Source: Streptomyces thermodiastaticus
GTDB taxonomy: Bacteria; Actinomycetota; Actinomycetes; Streptomycetales; Streptomycetaceae
DNA length: 64,000 bases
Assembly: GCF_014656135.1 (NCBI RefSeq)
Contig: NZ_BNBV01000026.1
Span: 1 to 64,000 of the forward strand
Direction of reading: 5' to 3'
Both the position numbers and the translations under genes were made by a program. The number at the start of each line of letters is the position of its first letter. The first letter of the stretch is position 1. Positions 25,334 to 33,620 of the stretch are shown one piece after another. Below the pieces are notes generated by a model. That model searched no databases. It was not told the origin of the DNA and worked only from the letters and a program-made list of their open reading frames with translations.

Positions 25334-26358
25334 GGTGCGACTCCGATCGTGGAAAGCCCGGTCTCCTCGGGGAGCCCCAGGGCGATGTTCATGCTCTGCA
25401 CGGCACCGCCGGCGGTGCCCTTGGTCAGGTTGTCGATGGCGCTGATCGCGACGACGCGGTGCGCGGCCGGGTCGTAGGCCACCTGGAGCTGCACCGCGTT
25501 GGAGCCGTACACGGCGGCGGTGGCCGGCCACTGCCCCTCGGGCAGCAGGTGCACGAACGGCTCGTCCGCGTAGGCCTTGGCGTAGGCGGCGCGCACGGCG
25601 TCGGCGGTGACGCCGTCGCGGGCACGCGCGCTGCAGGTGGCGAGGATGCCGCGGGACATCGGCGCGAGGGTGGGGGTGAAGGAGACGGTGACCGGCTCGC
25701 CGGCCGCGGCGCTGAGGTTCTGGATCATCTCGGGCGTGTGCCGGTGGCCGCCGCCGACGCCGTAGGGGGACATCGAGCCCATGACCTCGCTGCCCAGCAG
25801 ATGGGGCTTGGGCGACTTGCCCGCGCCGGAGGTGCCGGAGGCGGCGACGATCACGGCCTCGGGCTCGATCAGGGACGCGGCGTACGCCGGAGCCAGGGCG
25901 AGGGAGGCGGCGGTGGGGTAGCAGCCGGGCACCGCGATGCGCTTGGACCCCTCCAGCGCGGCGCGGGCGCCCGGCAGTTCGGGCAGGCCGTAGGGCCAGG
26001 TGCCGGCGTGCGGGGAGCCGTAGAAGCGCTCCCAGTCGGCCGGGTTCCGCAGCCGGAAGTCGGCGCCGAGGTCGACGACGAGGACGTCGGGGCCGAGCTG
26101 CTCGGCGACCGCCGCGGAGTGTCCGTGCGGCAGGGCGAGGAAGACGACGTCGTGTCCGGCGAGCGCCTCGGGCGTGGTCTCGTCGAGCACCCGGTCCGCG
26201 AGCGGCAGCAGGTGCGGCTGCAGCTCGCCTAGCCGCCGGCCGGCGTGGGAGTTGCCGGTCAGGGTGCCGATCTCGACCTCGGGGTGCCCGAGCAGCAGTC
26301 GCAGCACCTCTCCGCCCGCGTATCCACTCGCTCCGGCGACCGCCGCACGTACAGCCAT
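25330..26358 (-). CDS. argC: N-acetyl-gamma-glutamyl-phosphate reductase
   Basis: 342 residues. It reduces N-acetylglutamyl phosphate to the semialdehyde with NADPH. The nucleotide motif is AVAGASGYAGGE and the catalytic Cys lies in VPGCYPTA; SGTSGAGK and HRHTPEM are further family motifs. ATG at 26358 has GAGGAGG 5 bases upstream. It is the first gene of argCJBDR, all joined by overlaps or short gaps. ARG boxes overlap its promoter. Confidence 0.96.
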   Translation of the reverse strand: MAVRAAVAGASGYAGGEVLRLLLGHPEVEIGTLTGNSHAGRRLGELQPHLLPLADRVLDETTPEALAGHDVVFLALPHGHSAAVAEQLGPDVLVVDLGADFRLRNPADWERFYGSPHAGTWPYGLPELPGARAALEGSKRIAVPGCYPTAASLALAPAYAASLIEPEAVIVAASGTSGAGKSPKPHLLGSEVMGSMSPYGVGGGHRHTPEMIQNLSAAAGEPVTVSFTPTLAPMSRGILATCSARARDGVTADAVRAAYAKAYADEPFVHLLPEGQWPATAAVYGSNAVQLQVAYDPAAHRVVAISAIDNLTKGTAGGAVQSMNIALGLPEETGLSTIGVAP

Positions 26359-26381
26359 GAACCCTCCTCCTCGATGGCATG

Positions 26382-26410
26382 ACTATACGTATCGATGCAC
26401 GTTTATGCAA
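26382..26410 (-). promoter_or_regulatory. argC operon promoter with ArgR boxes
   Basis: On the minus strand, -35 TTGCAT (26410-26405) and -10 TATAGT (26387-26382) are spaced by exactly 17 bases. The -35 and spacer carry TTGCATAAACGTGCAT-like ARG half-sites, and a further GTGCAC lies just upstream. This local AT-rich stretch stands out from the surrounding high-GC DNA. Confidence 0.8.
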
Positions 26411-26492
26411 TGTCGTGCACAGGACCGGCTTCCTGGTGCCGTTCGTACGGCCGTACGGCCTCGGCGCCGTTCACCTCTCCTCTCGGCGCCGC

Positions 26493-26903
26493 TCAGGCGG
26501 CTTCCTCGGCGGGGTCGGCCTTGGGCAGCATGATCCAGCGGGAGAGGACGAAGGTCACCGGGATCGCCGCGGCCGAGGCGATCAGGGGCGCGAAGCGGCT
26601 TCCGGCGTGCAGCACGTCGACGATCACGTACACACCCGCCGTGGTGATGAGGAAATTCGCGGCGTTCGTCAGCGGGAACAGCAGGAATTTCCGCAGGGTC
26701 GGCCGCGTCCGGTAGGTGAAACGCGCATTGAGGAAGAACGACCCGGTCATGCTGAGGAGAAACGCGAGCACGTGCGCGAGGAGATAGGGAAGGCGCAGCA
26801 GGAGCACCAGATAAAGGCCGTAGTACGTGCCGGTGTTGATGACACCGACCACGGCGAAGGTGACGATCTGCCGCGGCATCGGGCGGGTCATCGCGGTACG
26901 CAT
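26493..26903 (-). CDS. GtrA/GtcA-family membrane protein (putative polyprenyl-sugar translocase)
   Basis: 136 residues with four membrane helices. The family pattern is seen in RQIVTFAVVGVINTGTYYG and SFFLNARFTYR. GtrA/GtcA proteins are thought to flip or assist flipping of polyprenyl-phosphate sugars to the outer face. The ATG overlaps the stop of the glycosyltransferase by one base (TGATG), so the two are coupled. With the upstream YfhO-type protein they form a likely three-part envelope glycosylation unit. Confidence 0.88.
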   Translation of the reverse strand: MRTAMTRPMPRQIVTFAVVGVINTGTYYGLYLVLLLRLPYLLAHVLAFLLSMTGSFFLNARFTYRTRPTLRKFLLFPLTNAANFLITTAGVYVIVDVLHAGSRFAPLIASAAAIPVTFVLSRWIMLPKADPAEEAA

Positions 26904-27853
26904 CAGGGAATGAGGTCTTTCGTCCGTTCCACGTTGGTCGCCTTCACCAGGAAGTGCGGACGGCCTTTGACCTCGTAGTAGATCCGGCCGGTGTACTCCC
27001 CGATGACGCCGAGCATCACCATCTGCACCCCCGCGAGCGCGGTGACGGCGGTGATGATGGTGACATAGCCGGGGGTCTGCACGCCGTTGAGGAGGGCGGC
27101 CACCACGATCCACGCGGTGTACACCCCGGCGCACAGCAGCAGGCCCATGCCCAGGTGCAGGGCGGCGCGCAACGGCCGGTTGTTGAACGACAGCACCCCG
27201 TCGATGCCGTAGTTGAGCAGTGACTTCAGCGTCCAGGAGCTGCGGCCGTGCTCACGCGTGGCGTTCTCGTACTCGAAGGTGGTGCTGGGGAAACCGACCC
27301 AGGCGAACAGGCCCTTGGAGAACCGGTTGTACTCGGTCAGGGCCAGCACCGCGTCCACCACGCGCCGCGACAGCAGCCGGAAATCGCCTACCCCGTCCAC
27401 CAGTTCGACGTCGACGAGCCGGTTGACCAGCCGGTAGTACAGGCGGGCGGTGAGGGTGCGGGTGATGCGGTCGCCGCGCCTGCTGCGCCGGGCGAGGACC
27501 TGGTCGTAGCCCTCGCCGCGCAGTTCGACCATGCGCGGGATCAGCTCCGGCGGGTGCTGCAGGTCCGCGTCCATGACGACCACCGAGTCGCCGGAGGCGT
27601 GCCGCAGCCCGGCCAGCAGCGCGGCCTCCTTGCCGAAGTTGCGGCTGAAGGAGACATAGCGCACGCGCCCGTCGCGGTCGGCGAGCTGCTGCAGCAGGGC
27701 GAGGGTGCGGTCGCGGCTGCCGTCGTCGACGTACACGAACTCCATGTCGTGGCCGAGCGGCAGCAGGACGTCGGCGACCTTCTGGACCTCGGCGTGGAAG
27801 CGTTCGATGACGTCTTCCTCGTTGTAGCAGGGCGCGACGATCGAGATGAGCAT
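26903..27853 (-). CDS. Family 2 glycosyltransferase (polyprenyl-phosphate sugar synthase, CsbB/GtrB-like)
   Basis: 316 residues. A GT-A domain (ISIVAPCYNEEDVI, VYVDDGSRDRT, VVMDADLQHPPELI with the metal-binding acids) is followed by two C-terminal membrane helices (~230-255, 265-290). This layout is that of enzymes which load a sugar from a nucleotide donor onto undecaprenyl phosphate at the cytoplasmic face. The sugar is unknown; GlcNAc, glucose and mannose are all used in the family. Its gene follows the YfhO-like gene by 27 bp and overlaps the GtrA gene. Confidence 0.92.
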   Translation of the reverse strand: MLISIVAPCYNEEDVIERFHAEVQKVADVLLPLGHDMEFVYVDDGSRDRTLALLQQLADRDGRVRYVSFSRNFGKEAALLAGLRHASGDSVVVMDADLQHPPELIPRMVELRGEGYDQVLARRSRRGDRITRTLTARLYYRLVNRLVDVELVDGVGDFRLLSRRVVDAVLALTEYNRFSKGLFAWVGFPSTTFEYENATREHGRSSWTLKSLLNYGIDGVLSFNNRPLRAALHLGMGLLLCAGVYTAWIVVAALLNGVQTPGYVTIITAVTALAGVQMVMLGVIGEYTGRIYYEVKGRPHFLVKATNVERTKDLIP

Positions 27854-27880
27854 GGCGGTGGTTTCTCCCCGAAGGCGCGG

Positions 27881-30526
27881 TCAGAGAGCGCTGGGTGTGC
27901 GCTCGCGCGGGTGTGTGGTCGAGGGGTGCGGCGCGGGCCGGTGCGCGCTGCGGCGTCGGCGCACGGCGCCGACGGCGCCGAGCAGGGCGAGGATCAGCAG
28001 CGAGGCGCCCCCGGCCGCAGCGCCGAGCCGCAGGCCGGGCGGGTGGAAGGTGCAGGTGATGCTGGTCGCGGAGCCGTCCAGGGGGACGGCGATCAGGCCG
28101 TAGTACTGCCCGGCGGGTGCGGCCGGGGCGTCGCCCGCGGCACACCGCCAGCCGGCGATGCGGGGCGCGGCGACGACGGCGGTGCCCGTGCTGCCGGCCG
28201 GCAGCTGGGCGCGGACGGTGCCGTCGGAGACGCTCACCTTCGTGGCGCCGGTGGCCTTCAGGTGCTGCACGGCGGCGTGCAGCCGGGCGGTGTCCAGGCA
28301 GCCGACCGCGCCGTCCGGGACGGTGCCGGCCCGGGTGGGGGCCAGTTCGATCCGCACCGATCCGGAGGCCGGGACGGTGCCGAGCGGCTGCATCGCGGCG
28401 CGTTTGGCCGGATCGGCGGTGAACCTGCCGATCGGGCCGGAGGCGGGAGTGCCGGTGAGGCGGGCGGTGCCGGAGTAGTGCGGAGCCCACAGGTAGACCT
28501 GGCTGCCGGGCGCGCACCGGGCGGTGAGCGACGGCCCGGGCGCGGTGGTCCCCCGCTCGGGGGCCGCGACGCGCAGGACCGTCCCGTCGTCGCCCGGCCG
28601 CGGCTGCCGGCCGGTCGCCGGGCTCGCGGTGAGGCGGGGCACGGTGTAGACGCGGGTGCCCAGCAGCAGCTCCTGGTTGCGGTACGGCGAGGGGCCGAAG
28701 GCGGAGACGGTGGTGTGCGCGTCCGCCCGGGCCGGCCGCACGGTGACCAGGGGCGGCACGTCCTGCCGGGACACGGTCGGCGGACTGTGGTCCTGCGGGT
28801 TCCACCACTGGTGCGCGTCCGGCGGGGAGTGCACCCGGGCACCGACGGAGAAGATCGCGTCGGTGACGGCGTTGTCCAGGCTCTGCAGGTTCCGGCCGCG
28901 GGAGGTCCAGCCGTCCCCGAGGGCGGTGAGGGTGCGGCTGAGCACGTCGGCGGTGAGGCTGCTGTAGTACTGGGCGCCCTGGCCGCCGACCATGAGCGGG
29001 TCGTTGCCCACGGTCTGTTCCCGGCCCGGGTCGGTGCGGTAGTCCGGCCAGCCGTCGGCCCGGGCGATCGCGTCCGCCTGGCGCTGCTGCCGGGTGCCCC
29101 AGGGGGCGTAGTCGTCCAGGTGGTCCAGGCGCAGCCGGGTGGCGACGGCCGAGGTGGCGGTGGCCTCGCCGAGCTGGGCGCCCACGAGCAGCACCGCGGC
29201 CACGACGGCCGGCGCGGTACGCCGCCGGCCGGGCACCGTCCGCGGCCGTCCCGTGCGGGCGAGCAGAGCGAGCCCGGCCAGGGCACACGCGGCGGCGAGC
29301 AGCAGCACCGGCCAGGCGACGGAGCGCACCAGGGCGCTGCGGCTCGCCACGGCGGCGATCAGCGCGAGCAGCCCGGCCGCCGGACCCAGGGCGCGCAGTC
29401 CGGGCGGGCCGTAGGACAGGCAGTGCCAGGCGGCGATGACCAGCAGGGCGCACAGCACGAACGCCTGGCGGTACGGGCTGCCGTTGGGGGTGGCGAAGGC
29501 GTGCCAGGCCAGGTGGGTCGGCGTCCACTGCATCGACAGGAGCACAGCGACGACGAGCACGCTCCAGCCGGCCCGCACCCGCCGGGGCGCCGCCCGGTGG
29601 AAGGGCAGGGCGAGAGCGAGCAGCAGGGCCGTGGTGCCGACGTAGAGGGCGGGCGAGCCGAAGCCGTACGTGGTGGGCAGCAGGCGGGCGAGCAGGTCGT
29701 CGGTGCCCACCGGCGCGAAGTGCGTGACCCTGCCGGGGTAGGCGTGCCGGGTGCCGACGTAGATGACGGCGACCAGTGGTGCGGCCAGGCCCACGCCGAG
29801 GGCGACGGTGACCGCGGCCCGGGCCGCCGTGGCGAGCGCCCGGCGGCGCGCCGGCCCGGTGAGCCACAGCCGCAGCAGCAGCACCAGGCCGGCGCCGAGG
29901 GTGGCCATGTAGGCGGTGTAGAAGTTGGCGATCCAGGCGAGCGCGACGACCAGCACGCCGAGCAGCCGGTGCCGTCCGGCCAGCGTCCACTCGCCGACCA
30001 GGCACAGCAGGGGCAGGGCGATGAGCCCGTCGAGCCACATCGGGTTGTACGAGGCATCGGTCAGCGACCAGCCGCACAGGGCGTACGCGGCGCCCAGCAG
30101 TCCGGCCGCCCACCAGCGGCCGGGCCGCAGCCGCAGCAGCACCCCGGCCATCGCGGCGCCGGCGCAGGCGGTCTTCGACACTGTCACGACGTACACCGCG
30201 AGGTCGATCTCGTCCCGCGGGAAGAGGGCCACGAGCAGCGCGAAGGGGCTGCTGAGGTAGGTGCCGAAGTCCGGCAGGAAGCTGGAGCCGTACCCGGACT
30301 GCCAGTTGACGAGCAGGCCGCCGTCGGCCCGGCCGTGCAGCAGGTCCCACAGGTGGGCGTGGAACGGCACGTACTGGTTGCCCAGATCGTTGACGGCGCG
30401 GGTGCGCGGGCCGAAGGGGTAGCTGCGGGCGACGGCGTCGGCCGCGCAGAACGCGGTGGTGGTGATCACCGCGGCGAGCAGGGCGGCGGCCGGCCGCGGT
30501 CTGCTCCGCAGGATTGAGCGATCCAT
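27881..30526 (-). CDS. YfhO-family membrane protein (putative GT-C glycosyltransferase)
   Basis: 881 residues. The N-terminal ~470 residues hold about a dozen membrane helices; the first outside loop has VNDLGNQYVPFHAHLWDLL, typical of YfhO and GT-C enzymes with an acidic catalytic site. A large extracytoplasmic domain follows (~480-830), and a last helix near 845-865 ends in an Arg-rich tail. In Bacillus and Listeria, YfhO homologues transfer sugars from polyprenyl phosphate to teichoic acids together with CsbB-type and GtcA-type proteins, which are exactly the two genes downstream. The acceptor here is not known. ATG at 30526 has only a weak ribosome site (GAGA). Confidence 0.88.
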   Translation of the reverse strand: MDRSILRSRPRPAAALLAAVITTTAFCAADAVARSYPFGPRTRAVNDLGNQYVPFHAHLWDLLHGRADGGLLVNWQSGYGSSFLPDFGTYLSSPFALLVALFPRDEIDLAVYVVTVSKTACAGAAMAGVLLRLRPGRWWAAGLLGAAYALCGWSLTDASYNPMWLDGLIALPLLCLVGEWTLAGRHRLLGVLVVALAWIANFYTAYMATLGAGLVLLLRLWLTGPARRRALATAARAAVTVALGVGLAAPLVAVIYVGTRHAYPGRVTHFAPVGTDDLLARLLPTTYGFGSPALYVGTTALLLALALPFHRAAPRRVRAGWSVLVVAVLLSMQWTPTHLAWHAFATPNGSPYRQAFVLCALLVIAAWHCLSYGPPGLRALGPAAGLLALIAAVASRSALVRSVAWPVLLLAAACALAGLALLARTGRPRTVPGRRRTAPAVVAAVLLVGAQLGEATATSAVATRLRLDHLDDYAPWGTRQQRQADAIARADGWPDYRTDPGREQTVGNDPLMVGGQGAQYYSSLTADVLSRTLTALGDGWTSRGRNLQSLDNAVTDAIFSVGARVHSPPDAHQWWNPQDHSPPTVSRQDVPPLVTVRPARADAHTTVSAFGPSPYRNQELLLGTRVYTVPRLTASPATGRQPRPGDDGTVLRVAAPERGTTAPGPSLTARCAPGSQVYLWAPHYSGTARLTGTPASGPIGRFTADPAKRAAMQPLGTVPASGSVRIELAPTRAGTVPDGAVGCLDTARLHAAVQHLKATGATKVSVSDGTVRAQLPAGSTGTAVVAAPRIAGWRCAAGDAPAAPAGQYYGLIAVPLDGSATSITCTFHPPGLRLGAAAGGASLLILALLGAVGAVRRRRSAHRPAPHPSTTHPRERTPSAL

Positions 30527-31087
30527 TCTCGGCGGGCCCCCAGCGCATGTCCGATTCCGCGGCGCCTGTTCGAGGTCTCGGTCCCCCGCGCCGCGGTGAT
30601 CGCCAACCTAGGCGGGGGCATTTCCGGATGGTTGTGCCGTCGGTGAACGACGGGCGAATCGCACATGACGAATTCCGCGCGCCTGCGGATACGGGCGTGC
30701 CCCGTCTCCCTGCTGGGAAACGGAGCACGTCCGGTGCGTGACCGGGAAATGAAACGGGCGTCAAGAACGCTTCGGCGCTATCCGCAGGAAAGGTGTGATC
30801 GAGTGCGTCGGGAAGGTACGGGTGAACCGGTCGGTGATCCGGTGACGGTGGAGGTCATCGCTGCGACCGGGGTGGCTGTCTCGGTGTTCACGGCGTCGGG
30901 CGCCAGGTCGCCGGCACGGTCGCCCTCGCCGGCCGTCGGCCTCGGCGGCGCCCGGGCCGCGGGCACGGGGCGTTCGGAGCATCGGACATCGGGCAGCCTG
31001 TCGAACGGCAAGATAGGCAAGATGGGAAGGGTGCGCACACCCGTCCATGGGGTGGGCGCGCACACGAGGAGACGAAAGGCGGCAGCG
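30527..31087. other. 560-bp divergent intergenic region
   Basis: No credible gene; open frames here have poor composition. A TAGGTT on the minus strand (30610-30605) could be the -10 of the YfhO operon, about 80 bases before its start. On the plus strand, TAGGCA near 31013 could serve the gene at 31088. GTGCGC...GCGCAC forms an imperfect hairpin at 31031-31063 in the 5' region of that gene. The stretch 30600-30680 is lower in GC than its surroundings. Confidence 0.5.
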
Positions 31088-31531
31088 GTGGGCGAGTTCT
31101 GGCCGGTGCCCGACGTCCTGGCCCACTTGGCCGGGCGGTGGCGGGTGGCGCGGACGGTGCGGGATCTCGGGACCGGGGACGAGGGCGAGTTCACCGGCGT
31201 GACCGTCTTCGGGCCGCTGGACGGCGCGGGGCTGCTGCACGAGGAGTCGGGCACCTTCACCTGGCAGGGCGTGGCGCGCCCGGCGACGCGGACGCTGCGG
31301 TTCCTGCCGGGCCGCGCGCCGGGCACGGCCGACGTCCGGTTCGCCGACGGGCGGCCCTTCCACGACCTGGACCTGACCTCGGGCCGGCACGTCGCCGACC
31401 ACCCGTGCGCGGCCGACCTCTACCGCGGCGAGTTCACCGTGCGCGACGCCGACCACTGGCGCACGGTGTGGCGCGTACGCGGCCCGGCGAAGGACCTGCT
31501 GCTCGTCACGGACTACAGCCGTGAGGCCTGA
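31088..31531 (+). CDS. Small conserved protein, DUF6314-like
   Basis: 147 residues from GTG at 31088, with AAAGG about 8 bases upstream. It begins PVPDVLAHLAGRWRVARTVRD and contains HEESGTFTW and a Tyr/Arg-rich C-terminal half (DLYRGEFTV, WRTVWRVRGPAKDLLLVTDY). This pattern resembles a small lipocalin/FABP-like beta barrel family of unknown function found in actinobacteria and proteobacteria. The start could be 67 bases earlier at an ATG, but that adds only basic low-complexity residues. No operon partner. Confidence 0.75.
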   Translation: MGEFWPVPDVLAHLAGRWRVARTVRDLGTGDEGEFTGVTVFGPLDGAGLLHEESGTFTWQGVARPATRTLRFLPGRAPGTADVRFADGRPFHDLDLTSGRHVADHPCAADLYRGEFTVRDADHWRTVWRVRGPAKDLLLVTDYSREA

Positions 31532-31611
31532 GGCCCGAAGTATCAGGACAACCGAGTCCCCGTGAAGACCGAGTCCCCCGACCGACTCCCCGTGAGGACC
31601 GAGGTGCGCTG

Positions 31612-31799
31612 ATGGTGTCGTCCGGTTCCGGGGCACGGCGGCCGGGCATCCCCAAGGCCGGCCAGTTGCAGCTCGCCCAGCCCCTGCTCACACTGGTCTC
31701 GTCGGTGCTGCTGCTCGGCGAGCACCGGACGCGGCCGCCCCGCTGACGGCCGTCGCCGTGCTCGTCCGCATCGCCGTCACCCAGCGGGCGCGCGGCTGA
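31612..31799 (+). pseudogene. Frameshifted 3' remnant of an EamA/DMT-family transporter
   Basis: Reading from 31612 gives GIPKAGQLQLAQPLLTLV and LLLGEH, the last membrane helices of EamA exporters, but the frame then hits TGA at 31744. Shifting frame after GEH restores the expected ending APLTAVAVLV...TQRARG to a TGA at 31797. No upstream part of the gene remains; only a short direct repeat of CCCCGTGA(A/G)GACCGAG type lies just before it (31558-31602). This is a deletion plus a frameshift, hence a dead gene. Confidence 0.75.
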
Positions 31800-31871
31800 C
31801 CGGCGCGTTCACCGGTGCCGACCGCACACACGGCCCGGCCGCCCGACCGGTTCCGGCCGCGCTCCGCGCCG

Positions 31872-31877
31872 TAGACT
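31872..31877 (+). promoter_or_regulatory. -10 box candidate (TAGACT) for the DUF1918 gene
   Basis: TAGACT 47 bases before the ATG at 31925, in otherwise very GC-rich DNA; TTCCGG lies 15 bases further upstream as a poor -35. Confidence 0.4.
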
Positions 31878-31924
31878 CGGAAGAGGACGACCACTGCTTC
31901 GCTTGTGGTGAGGAGGCCCCGCAG

Positions 31925-32131
31925 ATGCGCGCAACCGTGGGCGACAAGCTCGTCCAGCACGGCAGGGTGGTCGGACAGCACGACCAGGTCAGCGAAATCA
32001 TCGAGGTCATGGGTCAGGAGGGCAACCCGCCCTACCGCGTCCGCTTCCCGGACGGGCACGAGGCCGTGATGTCCCCCGGTCCGGACTGCCAGGTCCGGCA
32101 CAAGGAAGAACGCCAGAAGCAGCACTACTGA
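31925..32131 (+). CDS. DUF1918 small protein
   Basis: 68 residues. It begins MRATVGDKLVQHGRVVGQHD and contains GEI-like VSEIIEVMG and PPYRVRFPDGHEAVMSPGPD, the characteristic DUF1918 pattern, an SH3-like fold of unknown function common in actinobacteria. A strong GGAGG lies 8 bases before the ATG. The protein is soluble and stand-alone. Confidence 0.9.
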   Translation: MRATVGDKLVQHGRVVGQHDQVSEIIEVMGQEGNPPYRVRFPDGHEAVMSPGPDCQVRHKEERQKQHY

Positions 32132-32138
32132 CGACGAG

Positions 32139-32197
32139 CGCCGCGGACCGGGGTACCGGAGCTGCACCCGCAGGGCGGGCCCCGGGTGCCCGCGGCG
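32139..32197. terminator. Terminator between convergent genes
   Basis: CGCCGCGG / CCGCGGCG outer stem with an inner GCACCC / GGGTGC, between the DUF1918 stop and the glycoside hydrolase-like gene stop. Confidence 0.5.
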
Positions 32198-32202
32198 TCG
32201 GA

Positions 32203-33441
32203 TCACAACGGGGGCTCGGCCGGCTGCGGGTAGTGGTCGGCGACCACGCGCGCCATCGCCCCGGCCGGATCGTCGGCGACCTCCTTGGACGCGAAGAAGA
32301 CGTGGCCGCGCACCCGCGGATACGTCTTCGCCAGCGTCAGATGGCGGGACAGCTCGTCGGGGTCACGCCAGGCCGCGCCCTGGGTCGCGTCCCCCGCCCG
32401 GTACAGCGCCTCCCCCACGTACAGCCGCGTACGGCTGCCGCGCGCCACCTCGGCCCACCACGGCAGCAGCACGGCGTAGTCGGCGGCCGGGTGACCGATG
32501 GACCAGTACAGCTGCGGAACGACATAGTCCACCCAGCCCTCGCGCACCCAGGTGCGGGTGTCCGCGTACAGGTCGTCGTACGTCTGCACGCCCGCCCGGG
32601 TGGCCGAGCCGCGCGGGTCGGCGGAGGCGTTGCGCCACACGCCGAACGGGCTGATCCCGAACCGGGCGTCGGGCCGGATCCGCCGGACGGCGGCGGCCGT
32701 CTCACGCACCAGCCGGTCGATGTTGTCCCGCCGCCAGTCCGCCTTGCTCGCGAAGCCCGCACCATGACGCCGGTGGGCGGCGGCGTCGTCGAACACTTGG
32801 CCGGCCACCGGATAGGGGTAGAAGTAGTCGTCGAAGTGGACGCCGTCCACCGGGTAGCGGCGCACCGCGTCGAGCATCGCCCGCTGCACGAACTCCCGCA
32901 CTTCGGGCAGCCCCGGGTTGTAGTACAGCTGCCCGGCGTAGGGCACCACCCAGTCGGGATGCCGGCGGGCCGGGTGCGAGGCGGCCAGCCGGGACGGGTC
33001 GTCGTGCAGTGCCACCCGGTACGGGTTGAACCAGGCGTGCAGCTGAAGGCCGCGGGCGTGGGCCTCGGTCACGGCCTCCCCCAGCGGGTCCCAGCCGGGA
33101 TCCCGGCCCTGGGTGCCGGTCAGGTACTGCGACCAGGGCTCGTACGGGGAAGGCCACAGCGCGTCGGCCGTCGGCCGGACCTGGAACATCACCGTGGTGA
33201 GCCGGCGGCGCACCGCGGCGTCGAGCAGCGCGCGCAGCTCCGCGCGCTGGCGCTCGGCGCTCAGCCCGGGGCGCGAGGGCCAGTCCCGGTTGTTCACACT
33301 CGCCAGCCACATGCCGCGCATCTCGGTCCCGGCGGCCCGCGCCGGCCCGCCCGACGGCCAGGGCGCCGCCGCGGTTCCCGGCGTCATGGCCAGCGTCGAC
33401 AGCGCCGCCACAGCGAACGCCCGCCGCGTCACCCGTCCCAT
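32203..33441 (-). CDS. Secreted glycoside hydrolase family 10-like protein (GHL10/DUF187)
   Basis: 412 residues. A signal peptide with RR (VTRRAFAVAALSTLAM, cut after AAA near 25) suggests export by Tat or Sec. The GHL10 domain follows: EMRGMWLASVNNRDWPS, VMFQVRPTADALWPS, WFNPYRV, DGVHFDDYFYPYP and VPQLYWSIGHP. The acidic residues in DGVHFDDYFYP are in the place of a glycosidase active site. Homologues include Bacillus YngK; the substrate is unproven, with cell-wall glycans a reasonable guess. It is convergent with the DUF1918 gene and single. Confidence 0.9.
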   Translation of the reverse strand: MGRVTRRAFAVAALSTLAMTPGTAAAPWPSGGPARAAGTEMRGMWLASVNNRDWPSRPGLSAERQRAELRALLDAAVRRRLTTVMFQVRPTADALWPSPYEPWSQYLTGTQGRDPGWDPLGEAVTEAHARGLQLHAWFNPYRVALHDDPSRLAASHPARRHPDWVVPYAGQLYYNPGLPEVREFVQRAMLDAVRRYPVDGVHFDDYFYPYPVAGQVFDDAAAHRRHGAGFASKADWRRDNIDRLVRETAAAVRRIRPDARFGISPFGVWRNASADPRGSATRAGVQTYDDLYADTRTWVREGWVDYVVPQLYWSIGHPAADYAVLLPWWAEVARGSRTRLYVGEALYRAGDATQGAAWRDPDELSRHLTLAKTYPRVRGHVFFASKEVADDPAGAMARVVADHYPQPAEPPL

Positions 33442-33620
33442 CCGTCACCCCCGGTGCGCCCCGGATCCGTCCCGTCACGGTTCGTGTCGCGGCCCAGCTT
33501 GCACGACCCGGACGATGGATCCCGGGCGCCACGGGGGTAACGTGCACGATCGGAGCAGGCACCTCACCACGGCCGCCTGCCACGCCGTAGATCAGCGCCG
33601 CAACAACGGAAAGGGACGAT

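Noticed and set aside
27248..30517. A 1089-codon plus-strand open frame opposite the YfhO and glycosyltransferase genes
   Set aside because: Composition is Gly/Gln/Arg-rich without motifs; the minus-strand frames have membrane helices and glycosyltransferase motifs.
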